NCBI RefSeq assembly: GCF_000002995.4
Contig: NW_025062476.1
Coordinates: forward strand, 13,387,001 to 13,451,000
Direction: 5' to 3'
Source of the DNA: Brugia malayi
Lineage: Eukaryota > Nematoda > Chromadorea > Rhabditida > Onchocercidae
Length of the DNA: 64,000 nt
Shown: positions 26,946 through 38,600 of the stretch, one piece after another
Numbering within the stretch: the first letter of the stretch is position 1
Layout of the letters: each line of letters opens with the position of its first letter
Notes under the pieces: model-generated
What the model was told of the DNA's origin: nothing
What the model saw: the letters and a program-made list of their open reading frames with translations, nothing else
The model's database searches: none
Translations under genes and position numbers: made by a program

Positions 26946-27015
26946 TAGTCTGAGCACCGACCTCGGTCTGCTTGCTGCAAACCCGTAGTAGAAACGAGAT
27001 CGGTAACACTGACTA
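26946..27015. ncRNA. Candidate structured RNA: 70-nt GC-rich hairpin, precursor-microRNA-like, strand unresolved
   Basis: This 70-nt segment is 51% GC (36/70) in surroundings near 20%. It folds end to end: base arms TAGTC/GACTA; a 10-position stem accgacctcg/cgagatcggt with one mismatch (on the minus strand the same position is a G-U pair); then a 6-pair stem tctgct/agtaga including one wobble; then GC/GT and a short loop around tgcaaaccc. Size and imperfect pairing suit a precursor microRNA. It is not a tRNA, having no T-loop motif, and lacks obvious H/ACA or C/D partners. I do not recognise the mature sequence. It lies about 670 bp beyond the Ski-family stop on the minus strand, so it could also be a 3' UTR element of that gene. 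Confidence 0.55.
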
Positions 27016-27178
27016 ATAAACAAATAAACAAATTATATTAATTAAGCAATCGTATCATCATTGAATTGAATGTCTAGATCGTATAGATAATAGAAAAAAA
27101 AAAAAAAGAACATTTATTGAAATTTTTAATCATTTCGGAATAAATTTTTTTGCTTAAAGCATTTCAAGCTTTTATGCT

Positions 27179-27209
<31 letters not shown>

Positions 27210-27687
27210 TTCATTCAAACTTTTATTTTTATGTTATAAAGGAATTATTGAACTACATTGAAGAAAGAAAAACTAATTCTCTTTTCTTTTAGTAAATGAC
27301 ATTAGCTTTACTGTTGTTCTTCTCTTTCTTCTTTTTTTTTTTTTTTTCAATTTATCAACTCTCTTTTCCTTTTCAATAGTTGTAGCAATCTTTTTTTTTT
27401 TTTCAAAGAATGAGTTGAACAAAGGACAATTAAGAATGAATTTAACATTTCTCTTTTTTTTCGCTCCCCCTCCCCTCCAATCATACTACATTATAATAAT
27501 TCACCGGTTTAGATATTGAGGTTTTTTTTTTTTTTTTTTTTTTTAAAAAAAAAGGAAAAAACGAAGTAAAAAAAAAAGAAAAAGAAAAATCGAATAAATA
27601 AATCAATCAACCAATCAATCAATTAATCAATCAGGTAGTAAGAATGATCCTGTGAATGAATGAATGAATGAATTTTTCTCTTTTTTT
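27016..27687. other. Probable 3' UTR of the Ski-family gene
   Basis: This AT-rich stretch after the Ski-family stop (read on the minus strand) has long T and A runs and a short tandem of tcaatcaa/gaatgaat units near 27600-27675. No further exon is seen. Confidence 0.45.
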
Positions 27688-30600
27688 TTATGAAATAGGA
27701 ACATTTGTTGTGGTTAATCCTTTTAAGCCAACTAAAACAGTACTGCTGGCAAGTGCGCTACGTAAAAGTGCATTTTCACGTCGTAATTGTCCATTTTGAT
27801 TAAGTAACAATTCTTTTTCACGCCGAAATTCCATAATCAATAATTTGGCAACTGATAAAACTGGTTCTTTCAATGTTTGATCCAATAATTTTTCCAATGA
27901 TATTGCTATAAAATGTATTATAATATTCCATTTAATTTCATTTCATATACAAATTAAAAGAAAAAAAAAATTTTAATTGATCATTTAATATATGAAAAAA
28001 AAAAAAAAAAAGAATTATGTCAGTCAGTCAGTTTTTATTCTTATTCTTCTTTTATAAACCAATTGTTGAAAAAATTTTCCATTTTTCTTCACTTTTTTTT
28101 CGAATATTTTAAATAACAAAAAAAAAAAAAACAAAAAAGAAAAGAAATAATAAAACAAATATTATTCACATATGATACCTGTTTTGCTAGTAGTTGTTGT
28201 TGTTGATGTTATTGGTATATCAAAATTTGTTCTTGTTGTTGTAGTAGCAGTAGCAGTATTATTAGTAGTTGTTGTTGTAGAAATAGTAGTATTATTAGAA
28301 GTTGTACTACTAGTAGTAGATAATATAGGTATATATTTATTGGGCAGATTTTCATCCGTAATTTGTCTCATATCAACTGTTAATTTATTGCTGTTATTGT
28401 TATTACTATTATTATTATTATTATTAATTAATGGTGCTGATGATGATAACAATGATGATGATAATGATGATTGTATATCATAAATTGATTTCCATCGTAT
28501 ATCAGATGTTAGATGAGATGGAAGATTTGTAAGAATAGGTAAACGATATGATTCATTTGCTAGAGGTAATTGTGAGGTAATAAGTTGTAGCGCAAGAAGT
28601 GATTGTAATTGAGAATTTATTAATGATATACCAGATGATGCTGATGATGAAGATGATTGATCATTAATTACTGGTATTTGTATGGGTAAAAATGATGATG
28701 AATTTGTTGTTAATGTAGCTGAAGGAATTGTTGGTGTAACTACAGTTACTGTTGTTGTATCAGCAATAGTTGTTGTTGCATATGTATTGGTTATAGTAAT
28801 AGGAGTTGTAGCAGTAGTAGTAGTGGTAGAAAATTTTAAAATATTATATTCATTAAAATCATTATTCATTGATGATTTCATCATCGATGATGTAGTAATT
28901 GTTGGAGTAATTTCAATACCAATTCCTCCAATTTCAGTTTCAGTTTCAATAGATTTTATTGCTGTTGATGATGATGGTGCTGTTGTCATTGCTAAATTTG
29001 CCACTTTTGAGCAGCTACCACTTTCAATTGTCTGAAAAATAAAAAATTAAAAAGTTAAAGAAACAAAAAAAAAAAAAAAAAAAAATGGAAAGAAATAGAA
29101 AATAAGAAAGCGAAAATAACTAATATACAAAATTATTTTCTTCATTTTAGAAAAAAAAGAAAAAGCTTTTAATTGATTTTTCTTTTTTTTTTTCTTCGCC
29201 ATATTTTTATATTATAATTATAAGTGAAATTATAAGTAAAGTTTAGGTTAATCTTTTTTCGTGACAAAAAAATTATGAAAAATATATATATATATGAATT
29301 AAAAAACTACAGAAGCAGTTATACACAGTTATTTTATGTTAAAATTTGTTAATATAATATTGTTCTCAATGCTCAATAAATATTCATCGTAAAATTAGTC
29401 AATTTTTAATTCAACCATTAACATATATCATATCATATCATTTCTCAAAATATCCACAGCTAATTTATCGTTTACCTTTCAAGATATTATAATTATTTTG
29501 CTAATAACATACCACAATAATTTATATATTTATTATTGTTGTTGTCTAATTGCTATCATTATTAATTTTAAAATTTTAAATTAGATATTATTTTCATTAA
29601 GCAAACTTATCAAAAATTTATCAGCATTACTTTTTTAAAGTACTACATTACAATTAAAATTTTCATCATACTAATCATAAATCACAAAATGTGCTAAAGT
29701 TTATTTCTTCTTGTTTTTGTGTTGTTCTCTTTTTTTTGTTTTTTAATTTTTAATTTTCAAATGAAAGGAAAAAAAAAAAGAATTATTAAGTTATAAACAT
29801 ATAATATAGCCATCTATCTAAATTAAATTTTATCATTCACTTTCACTTCTACTTTCATATTGTATTTTCGTTATCTTACTAAAATTTTTCTTATCACATA
29901 ATGATGATAATACATTCTTTCCCTTTTTTTTGTTAAATCGATATTACTTTTTCATTCTCATTTTTTCTTCTTCCTTTCCTTTCTAACATTCCACCTTTTT
30001 TTTTTTTTAATTCAAATAAATTTTCCACATCATCCTAATCAATCAATCACCTCCCCCATCATTTCGCATCTGTTGTTTCTAAATTGTTTATGCCAAGTAC
30101 TGCTTTTTGAAGAAAATAACAAAATAAAGAAAAAAGAAGGGAGAAAAAAAAGACAACATTTATCATTTCTAATATTTAGAAGAGAAAAGAAAAAGGAAAA
30201 AGAAGCTAAATGATTTTATTAAATTTACAATTATATGGAATATCAAGAAAATTTCCACGAAAAAATTTAGAAATTATTTCTAAAAAAAAAAATCCAACTC
30301 TATACACTTGAAAGTAGAAAAGAAAAAATGCTGATGAAAGCAAAATTTAAAAAAAAAAACAATAAAAAAAAGGATGACAAAGAGAGAGAGGGAGAGGGAG
30401 AGGGAGAGGGAGAAAGAGGGAAAAAAAGAAGAAAGAAATTACATATCATCAAAAATCCTCCTCCATGACTATTTTTACTAGTGTTTTTAAGAAATTAACT
30501 ATATTTAAAACACAAATCATTTATAAAAGCATGTGATAAATGGAGATTATTATTGCTTGTTAATAATTTTATTATTAATACCATTATTATTATTATTATT

Positions 30601-31992
30601 ATTATTATCATTAATATTATTATTATTGTTAATTATTAATTACTATTATTTATATAATATCACTTTCTACCGTGTCGCAATAAATAATAACGATAGCGAT
30701 ATTTTGTTGTAGTTTAATTATAAAACACAAATAATAACATATGGATATGCATAAAACAAATGTTATTCTATTAAATTAAAAAATTAGAAAAGAAAAGGGG
30801 AAAAAAGCAATGGTGAAAATTACTGTAAATGTTGTTTGAAATGTTTGAAATTTAAATGTTTGAAAAGAAAAATTTTCAAATACTTTAACTTATTTATCAT
30901 AGCAATAATGTTTGATTAATTCCTTTCAATTTTCCACTTTTTTTTTTCTCATTTTTGTTATTTTTCTTTTTGCTTCATTTTGATATCATAATTTTCATCT
31001 TAATCAAAAAAAAAGGAAAAAAGATTGACAAAATTTTGAGCAAAAAGAAAAGTAATATCATATTCCTTTCCTTTCCTTTTTTCTTTCTCTCTCCCATCAT
31101 TTTCCTTGAAATATAAATTTCTCGCAATGAGTCAAGATAGATGATAATGACAATGATGATAATATTAATGATAATAATGATGATAATGATAACAACAATG
31201 ATAATGATGTAAATTTTTCGTAATTTACTTCCTCTACATTCATTTGAACACTACTGATATGCACTAATGTATCATATCACATCATAGCACTAAACTTGTA
31301 CTTCACAGTTGCTCTTCTTAAAGCTATCAGTTCACTAAGCTAAATTAGCTATTTGAATTAAGCATAGAAAATTTGTAAGCTTTAGGATCACATTTCTAGC
31401 ATATCTTCTTAGGATTACTATACACAATGATATGATACATTAAATAATATTCAAATTGAACTTTCATCATTTCCAATTTTATTTTATTACACTAACTAGT
31501 ATAATAATGATAAAAAGAAAAATTTTTATATATATAAGTGAAATAAAAAATAATAATATAATTTAATAATATAAAAAAATAATAACATAAATTTGCACTT
31601 TTTTTCTCCTCTTTCATCATTCTTTCTTTTTCTTTCTCTCTCTCTCATTCTTTTTATTTGCATTATTTTTACTCCTAACTTATTTATTTTTTATATTTTT
31701 TACAAAAAAAACCTTAAGTTAATATTTACCAAAAAAAAAAAAAAATTTTTTTCTTTTCAATAAAGTAAAAAGAAAAAAGAAAATTAAACAATTTTGCATG
31801 AATTCTTTTTTTTTTAATTTTTTAAACAATAATGCTATTATTTTTGCTCTTTGTTAGCTAATAAAAAGACAAGAAAGAGAATAAACTGAGAAAAAGAGAG
31901 AGAGAGAGAGGGTGAAAAAGAAATTATTTAAAATTTATGCAAAAGAATGAAAAAGTGCAAAGTACAAAAAACCAGTCCAACTTTTTTTTCTC

Positions 31993-32023
<31 letters not shown>

Positions 32024-34317
32024 AATCATAACAAAACGAACTAAAATTTCTCTTCATTTCTACTTTTATCTCTGTATTGTTCATTTTTTTATTGCTTTTT
32101 CTTTCTTTCTTTTTATCTCCTCATTTTTTGCTCATTTTTCTTTCTTTCTTTCACTCTCTTTCCCTCTCTTTTTTTTTTCTTTCCATTTTTATTTTTATTC
32201 GATAAAAAGAAATGAATTGAACGAAACAATTTATGAAGATGATGAAAGAAAAGTGTAAACAGTATCTATTATTAAACTGTATAGCGTCCCAACGTCTATT
32301 ATCAGCAATCAGTAAATAGATCGATTGATAGATAGATAGATAGATGGAATGAATAATGAATGGGAAATATTTCAAAAAAAAAAAAAAAAAATGATAATTT
32401 CCATTACTGCATTCTTTTTTTTCAAATATATTTTAAAAAAAAAAAAAAAAATTTGAAATAATATATTATCAAATAAAATGAAAAAGTATTGCATTTGCAA
32501 ATCATTCTTATATGTCTTTTCTTCAAACTAAATAATAATTTTTTATTTTTTCAATTTTATTATATGAATTCAAATTTTAAATAAAAATTTAAAACTAAAA
32601 TTCCTTTCTTATATTGTTTTTTTTTCTCTCTCTCTATCTCTATCTTTCTTCATTTCTCTCCATCTCCACTTTTTCCTTCTCCCTCCATCCCTCTCTCTCT
32701 CTCTCTCTCTTCCTCTCTCGCTTTTTATTAATTATTAATTATTGAATCACTAAAATTTTTATGCATGCATAAGGGAATGATACTAAAAAAGCTAATTATT
32801 ATCAGGCAAATAATACTAACTAATTTTGCCATTATATAGCAAGCAAATGAGACTATGAGATGATTAAATAATATTTTAATGGAAAGATGATTAAGGGATC
32901 GATGATCAAAGATTACTGATCATTGATCATTGAGAGAAGTTAGGGTTGAAAATGACCCGACAAAGAGGAATGAATGAATGAATGTTGGAGAAACGATTGT
33001 TTGGTTATTTCTATTCAATAAACTCTACTAAAAATTCAATAATTTTCTTCTCTTCTCAATTCTAACAGTATTATTAAAATTAATATAGTAAAAAAGAGAG
33101 TTTAAATATGTAAATAATTTGTTATTATAATAAATAATTAAAAATAAATAATTTTTCACAATAATTAAATAATCAAAAAAAAAAAAAATTCTTTTTTACA
33201 TCAAATATACATTAAAAAAAAATAATCAAATAATACTACCAATAAATTAAAGCTTTTTTTTCTTAAAAAAAAAAAAAAATAAAAGAAGAGAAGAGAAAAT
33301 TAAATTTACCGTAAATGCATTTGAAGCGGAACGTTTACCAAGACGATGCATCATTGTTGGATATTTGTATAATTCAAGTTTTTGCAATGCTTTCAAATCA
33401 TTTTCATATGATTCTGGTAAATGCAAATAATGTCGCCAATTTGATGAATCAAAACCCCAATGACATATACGTTGAATTTGTTGCATGGAATGTGAATGTG
33501 AGACAAATTTTTCACCAGTAAATAATAATTTACATTGGGTACATTCAATTTGTTCATCACAATTAAGCATTGGTATTAATATACCAGTGCAACCATCAAA
33601 GCAATCATGCATTACTGGTATAGCATCATTCATCATTAGTTCATCATATGATTTAATCATTGCTGTTGTTGTTGCTGCTGCTATTGTTGTTGTTGTTGGT
33701 GCTGTTGTTGTTGTTGATGATCCTGCTGTTGCTAAACGATAACCACTACATTGTGGTAATAATTTAGCAACTAAATGTTCTGCATCACTTTTTGTTATTA
33801 AACCACAACTGTCAGCTGTCATTGGCATAATACCAGCTAATTTTAATGTATCCAATTGCTGTTGACTAGCAACTGATATATGAATATTTAAATTAATAAA
33901 TAATTCATTAATATCACTAATTGGTACATCATGTAATACAACGCTTATTATTTGTGGAAAGCATAAACGGCATTCACCACCAATAACAAAACAATAAATT
34001 AAATGACCATTTAAACGTGTACTTTTAAGTGACGATGAAATATGATCAGATGGTAATAGTAATGGTGTTGGTTGAATTGGTAAAACACCATGCAAACGTG
34101 ATGATAACTCATCAAGTAAAATATCATCTGTTGTTGTTGTTGCTGCTGTTATCAACTGCTTCATTGAATTCAAATTTGTAGTATTAGTAGTAGTAGCAGA
34201 AGTAGTAGTAGTAGCAATACTATTTTTCGTTGACATTAACGTTGATGTTAATGTTACTGCTCCAGTTGCTGTTGTTGTTGTTGTCGATAATATTGATGTT
34301 ACAATTACTGTTGACAT
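27688..34317 (-). CDS. ski: Ski/Sno-family transcriptional co-regulator (probable DAF-5 counterpart), complete, 3 exons, 692 aa
   Basis: Nuclear co-repressor of the Ski/Sno family, which binds Smad proteins in TGF-beta signalling; the C. elegans member is DAF-5. Exons on the minus strand: 33310-34317, 28179-29031, 27688-27905; phases close exactly. A Thr/Ser-rich leader (residues 1-100) is followed by the Ski/Sno/Dac domain, about 101-192 (IGGECRLCFPQIISVVL, then SCGLITKSDAEHL). After a Thr/Ala linker comes the SAND-like Smad4-binding domain, about 234-300, with C259, C262, H274, H276, C285 and the family hallmark CHWGFDSSNW. Exon 2 encodes about 280 residues of Thr/Ser/Asn-rich low complexity. 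Exon 3 ends in a basic helical stretch likely to be a short coiled coil (FRREKELLLNQNGQLRRENA). The family assignment is firm; one-to-one orthology with daf-5 is inference. The start is the first in-frame ATG and is not otherwise confirmed. Confidence 0.93.
29032..33309. other. 4.3-kb intron 1 of the Ski-family gene
   Basis: The intron separates the Ski/SAND domains from the low-complexity half of the protein. It contains simple repeats only: (GAGGGA)n at 30381-30420, (ATT)n near 30585-30610, a GAT/AAT-rich patch at 31141-31210, (TC)n/(CT)n tracts near 31990-32005 and 32690-32720, a (GATA)n tract near 32320-32345, and many A/T runs. No nested gene is seen on either strand. Confidence 0.6.
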
Positions 34318-34800
34318 TATTATTAAATGAAATAAATAATTCGTGCTATCTCAGATAATATTCCAATCGTTCCATCAGCATCCAAATCATACCTTTTTCC
34401 ATCATTATCATTATTAATTTCCAATTTATCATATCCCTGCTGCTGCTGCTGCTGTTGCTATATTTGTTGAATCCTTTATCGTTATTGTTGCTGTTGTTGT
34501 TGTTTATTTGTTGTCCCTGTTTCTGTTATTGTTATTGTTGTTGTTACTTCAACGACTCCACCAAATCTGACTGTTGAAGATTATAATGACAACAACGATA
34601 ACACCGGCGACAACGGCGACGACGACAACGACAACGACGACAACGACGATGACAATGACACAATTGCAAGCGCTATACAAACGACAACGGTTTATCGCTC
34701 AACAGACACAGGAAAATGAAAAAGAATGAGAAAAAGAGGAACAGACATACAACACACACACATGCATACTCATTTCTCTCGTTCACTAGCATACATGCTT
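34318..34800. promoter_or_regulatory. Upstream region of the Ski-family gene with CAG/CAA and GTC/GTT triplet tracts
   Basis: Read on the minus strand, a CAG/CAA triplet tract lies at about 34435-34530. Further up is a GC-richer GTC/GTT/GCC triplet stretch (about 34580-34665, plus strand gacaacaacg...). The patch is clearly richer in C and G than its surroundings. It may be the promoter or 5' UTR; no in-frame coding extension to the ATG is apparent. Confidence 0.4.
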
Positions 34801-35515
34801 AACAGACACTAACATACATTGACATACATCATATTGCATACATATATTCGTTCTATTTTCTCTTCCCCTCTCCCCTTTTCTTTTCTCCTCTTCTTTGTCT
34901 CTACGTATTTCTTTCATTCTTTCCCCTTTTTTATTAAGACTGAAGGACAGATACTGAGTGTTATTTTCTCTTCCTCTCTCCCTCCTCTCGTCGTTATCTC
35001 CTCCCCTCACTTTTTCCCTCTCTCTTTTGTGCTAAATATTAGACATACATACAAATGTCTGAATCGTCTATGTATGTTCACAGTGTGTGTATGTGTCTCT
35101 CTGTCTTGTGTACATGTCTACTTCATATAATAAATAGGGGAGAGACAGAGAGAACAGGGATCGAGATAGTAGGAGAAAAGGAAGAGAGGTAAAGAAGGAA
35201 GGGCATATTTTAAAAAGAGGAATGACTAGACGGCAATTTGTCTGCGTATAATGAAATCTGGCAACAAAGTATATCCGCGTGCTTGTCTATGTCATACATA
35301 CATACACACATACACATATTTGTAGACAAAACAAACAGACATGCATATTCATAGACAGACGAACAAACAGACACACACACGCATTCACATAGACAAAGAG
35401 GCAGACAGACAGGCATATGTACGTAGCAAGATGTGCAGCACCAATGAAAAGTAACTGCACTGCACGCTGCACTTTTATATTTTATACTTTCGTACGAATA
35501 AATAAAAGTTGGAGG
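34801..35515. other. GC-richer intergenic stretch with opposed GT-rich and CA-rich segments
   Basis: This patch has more GC than the rest of the desert and holds pyrimidine tracts (34855-35030). A GT/TCTG-rich segment (35040-35115) faces an ACA/CAGAC-rich segment (35280-35415), so the two are roughly complementary and could fold into an imperfect hairpin. Translated frames are repetitive and resemble no protein. Confidence 0.45.
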
Positions 35516-35605
35516 AGCAGCGAGATGGGAAGAGAAGGGAAGAGATGGAAAGGGAAGGGAAGAGATGGAAAGGGAAGGGAAGAGATGGGAAGGGGAGAGA
35601 TAATT
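35516..35605. repeat. Purine-only 20-bp tandem repeat
   Basis: The unit gggaagagatggaaagggaa is repeated about four times with small changes. One strand is almost pure purine, so triplex (H-DNA) formation is possible. It lies 240 bp from the pentanucleotide satellite. Confidence 0.75.
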
Positions 35606-35847
35606 TTGGGTGAAAGAATGATTAAATTAAATTAAATTTGTGTTAAGAAAGGGAGAGGAATAGAAATTATACAATATTCTAATCTATTATTCTCTTAAAA
35701 AAAAAAAAAAAGAAAAATAATATATGATTTTGAGAATAGAAAAAATATATTTTAAATTAATCCTATCCTCTCTTCTATTATTCTAAAATTCCCATTGTAA
35801 AACAATAAATTAGTGAGAAATTAATGCGGGAAAAAGAATGAAATCAT

Positions 35848-36502
35848 TCTATCCTATCCTATCCTATCCTATCCTATCCTATCCTATCCTATTCTATTCT
35901 ATTCTACTCTATCCTATCCTATCCTATCCTATTCTATCCTATCCTATTCTATTCTATTCCATTCTATTCTACTCTATCCTATCCTATCCTATCCTATTCT
36001 ATTCTATTCCATTCTATTCTACTCTATCCTATCCTATCCTATCCTATTCCATTCTATTCTACTCTATCCTATCCTATCCTATCCTATTCTACTCTATCCT
36101 ATCCTATTCTACTCTATTCTATCCTATCCTATCCTATCCTATCCTATCCTATCCTATCCTATCCTATCCTATCCTATCCTATTCTATTCTATTCCATTCT
36201 ATTCTACTCTATCCTATCCTATCCTATCCTATCCTATTCCATTCTATTCTACTCTATCCTATCCTATCCTATCCTATTCCATTCTATTCTACTCTATCCT
36301 ATCCTATCCTATTCTATTCTACTCTATTCTATCCTATCCTATCCTATTCTATTCTATTCTATTCTACTCTATCCTATCCTATCCTATCTATTCTATTCTA
36401 TTCTATTCTATTCTATCTATCTTCTATTCTATCCTATCTATTCTATTCTATTCCATCCTATCTATTCTATCCTATCCTATTCTATTCCATTCTATTCTCC
36501 TG
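35848..36502. repeat. Pentanucleotide satellite (ATCCT/ATTCT)n, about 650 bp
   Basis: About 130 head-to-tail pentamers, mostly ATCCT with interspersed ATTCT, ATTCC and ACTCT variants. The variants are ordered: a longer pattern of several ATCCT units, then attctattctattccattc, then tattctactct, recurs about every 45-95 bp and gives a higher-order repeat. The apparent 230-residue open frame across it is a by-product of the 5-bp period and lacks stops by chance. It is not the nematode telomere repeat TTAGGC. Confidence 0.92.
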
Positions 36503-36949
36503 TATAAAACGAAGAATTAGAAAGAGATAAATGCGAGAAAAAGATAAAAAAGGGAAAAAAAAAAATTTTTTTTTCTTAATTATGCAATATATTTTGTCGA
36601 TTATATTACTGATAATAAATATATTTATGTATATTTATGAGATATAAAAAATAAAATTAATTCCCTAAGAATGAAGCAAAGGAGAAAAAATGAATTCAAT
36701 AAATGAAAAAAGAAATATATATATATATATATATCAGTTATTGATTATGATAACATATGCACATACACAAATGCTATCATATTTATTTTAATATAAGTGT
36801 AATTTAATTTAAAAGAAAAAAGAAAACGCTAGTTACAATGATAATTAATGATAAGTGATTTATAGAGTAATAGGATGAGAGATAAAAAAATGATAGGAAA
36901 AATGTATCATTCATATATATTTATATATGATAACACTTCCTCATTTGAT

Positions 36950-37482
36950 TTCTTTCTTTCTTTCTATCTCCCTTTCTCTCTCTCTCTCTCTGTTTTTGTC
37001 CTTTTTGTTCATTTTTATTGATGTGAAAATAGAATAATAAATCATATAGCAAATATTAATTGAATTTTGTAATTTATAAAAAAAAAAGAGAAAAAAAAGA
37101 GGTATTATTCAATATTTTTTTATTATTAATAAAATGATAAAATTTAATAATGAAAATAATCAATAATTTATAATATAAAATGATAACAGATAATATATCC
37201 TTATCATTTTGATAAAAAATGATAAGAATAAATCAATAAATGATAATTTTTTATTTCTATTCAATGTTTTAAAGTAAGCAAAAAAAAAAAAAAAAAAAAA
37301 GGAAAAAATAGCAGAAACTTATCCATGTCAAATATTATCGATTATGTTTGTCCTATATGGAACAAAAAAAAAAAATAAAAAATAAAAAAACTAAAAAAAA
37401 AAAAAGGATGAATTTCGGGCAAAAGGTACTACTCGGCACCAATTTAATATGGCCAAAAAAAAAAAAGACAAAACGAATCCTT

Positions 37483-37520
<38 letters not shown>

Positions 37521-37780
37521 TCTTTTTTTTCTCTTTTTAATTTCAATCAAAAAAAAAAAACGAAAAACGAAAAAAAAGATAAAAAAAGAGGGAAGGAAGA
37601 GAGAGAGGAAGAGGGAGAGAGGGAGAGAGAGAGAAGAAGTGAATATAGTACACAGTACTTCCTTTTTTTTTTCATTCCTATGTAACACATGCTTGAGTTT
37701 TTTTTTTTAATTCTTTCTTTTACTCTCTTCGTATCCATTTCCTCCCCTTTTCTCTCTCTCTCTCTCTCTCTTTCTTTTTA
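36950..37780. repeat. (TC)n and (GA)n tracts in inverted orientation
   Basis: A pure TC tract at 37487-37523 is followed about 65 bp later by a GA-rich tract at 37588-37636, separated by an A-rich spacer. A further (CT)n tract lies at 37751-37771, and others near 36955-36990. The first pair can form a long imperfect hairpin. Overlapping open frames here translate to Lys/Arg/Ser/Leu repeats and are not genes. Confidence 0.75.
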
Positions 37781-37789
37781 AACGTACAG

Positions 37790-38600
37790 TGATGATGATG
37801 ATGATGATGATAATAATAATATTGATGGCTATGGCAATGGTAATTGTACCAGTGATATTGGTAAAGATAATAGCATTAATGATATATTATTGATAATGAT
37901 GATGATGGCAGTACTGTGGATGTTAACGGTAATCATTTTTATCAATATCAGTACAGTTTTACGGTAATAATGGTAGTAGTAATAATGATGGTGGGAGGAT
38001 GGTGGTGATGATAGTGATGGTGATCGTGATGGTGGTATTGTTGGTATTGATAAGTTATCGGTAATAATGATAGTAATAATGATGGTGATGATATGATGAT
38101 GATGGCGTGTTGTTGGTATTGTTGATGAGTAGTAATAATGGTAGTGGTATGATGATTGTAATGATGACGATGATAATGATGATAGTGATAGTGATAGTGA
38201 TGGCAGTATTGGCGATGATAATGATATATTCGATCGAGAGGAAATGTTTGTGGATCATTTTAAAGAATGAAATTGGGCAAAATGCATGGTGTGATGATGA
38301 TTGATGAAAAATATGTCATCGATTAATCGTTTTAATCAGATATCTCTTAATTATTGCTCAGAATTATTCAAAAATACATAAAAAAGTATAAAATATAAAG
38401 TATAAATAATAAATGTAAATAAATTTCAAACAAAATAGCAAAGTTTTATAGCTGCGAAAAATACAATTGGCCTTCTATCATCTATTATTTTTGGAAAAAG
38501 AATCGATCAATGATAGTGTTGATAATGATAATGATAATGATAACGATAATGATGATCATGATGACGATGACAGTAATAATAATAATGATTCGTGTTGATA
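37790..38600. repeat. GAT/AAT-rich degenerate trinucleotide region
   Basis: Blocks of (GAT)n, (AAT)n and GGT variants run from 37793 to about 38310, with a second block at about 38505-38585. This looks like a decayed microsatellite. Apparent Met-rich frames are repeat translations. Confidence 0.7.

Noticed and set aside
26946..27015. tRNA or H/ACA snoRNA at the GC-rich island
   Set aside because: There is no T-loop or anticodon arm, and only one hairpin without a convincing H box or second stem.
26819..27031. 70-residue minus-strand frame across the GC-rich island
   Set aside because: It might suggest a last exon of the Ski-family gene, but that gene already ends in frame at 27688 with no usable donor before the stop. 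The island's symmetry fits an RNA hairpin better.
28682..29035. Val-rich plus-strand frame opposite Ski-family exon 2
   Set aside because: It is a shadow of the Thr/Ser low-complexity exon (ACA/ACT read in reverse gives Val codons).
33485..33742. Plus-strand frame opposite the Ski-family exon 1
   Set aside because: It is an antisense shadow of a well-supported coding exon, kept open by the same triplet structure.
35848..36502. Telomeric repeat
   Set aside because: The unit is ATCCT/ATTCT; nematode telomeres use TTAGGC, which is not seen here.
35838..36530. 230-residue plus-strand open frame rich in Tyr/Pro/Ile/Leu/Ser
   Set aside because: It is the translation of the 5-bp satellite, whose period keeps stops out of the frame. 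It has no splice or start context and no domain.
37348..37738. Overlapping Lys/Arg/Glu- and Ser/Leu/Phe-rich frames on both strands
   Set aside because: These are products of (TC)n, (GA)n and A/T runs. Mirror-image frames on opposite strands are typical of simple repeats.
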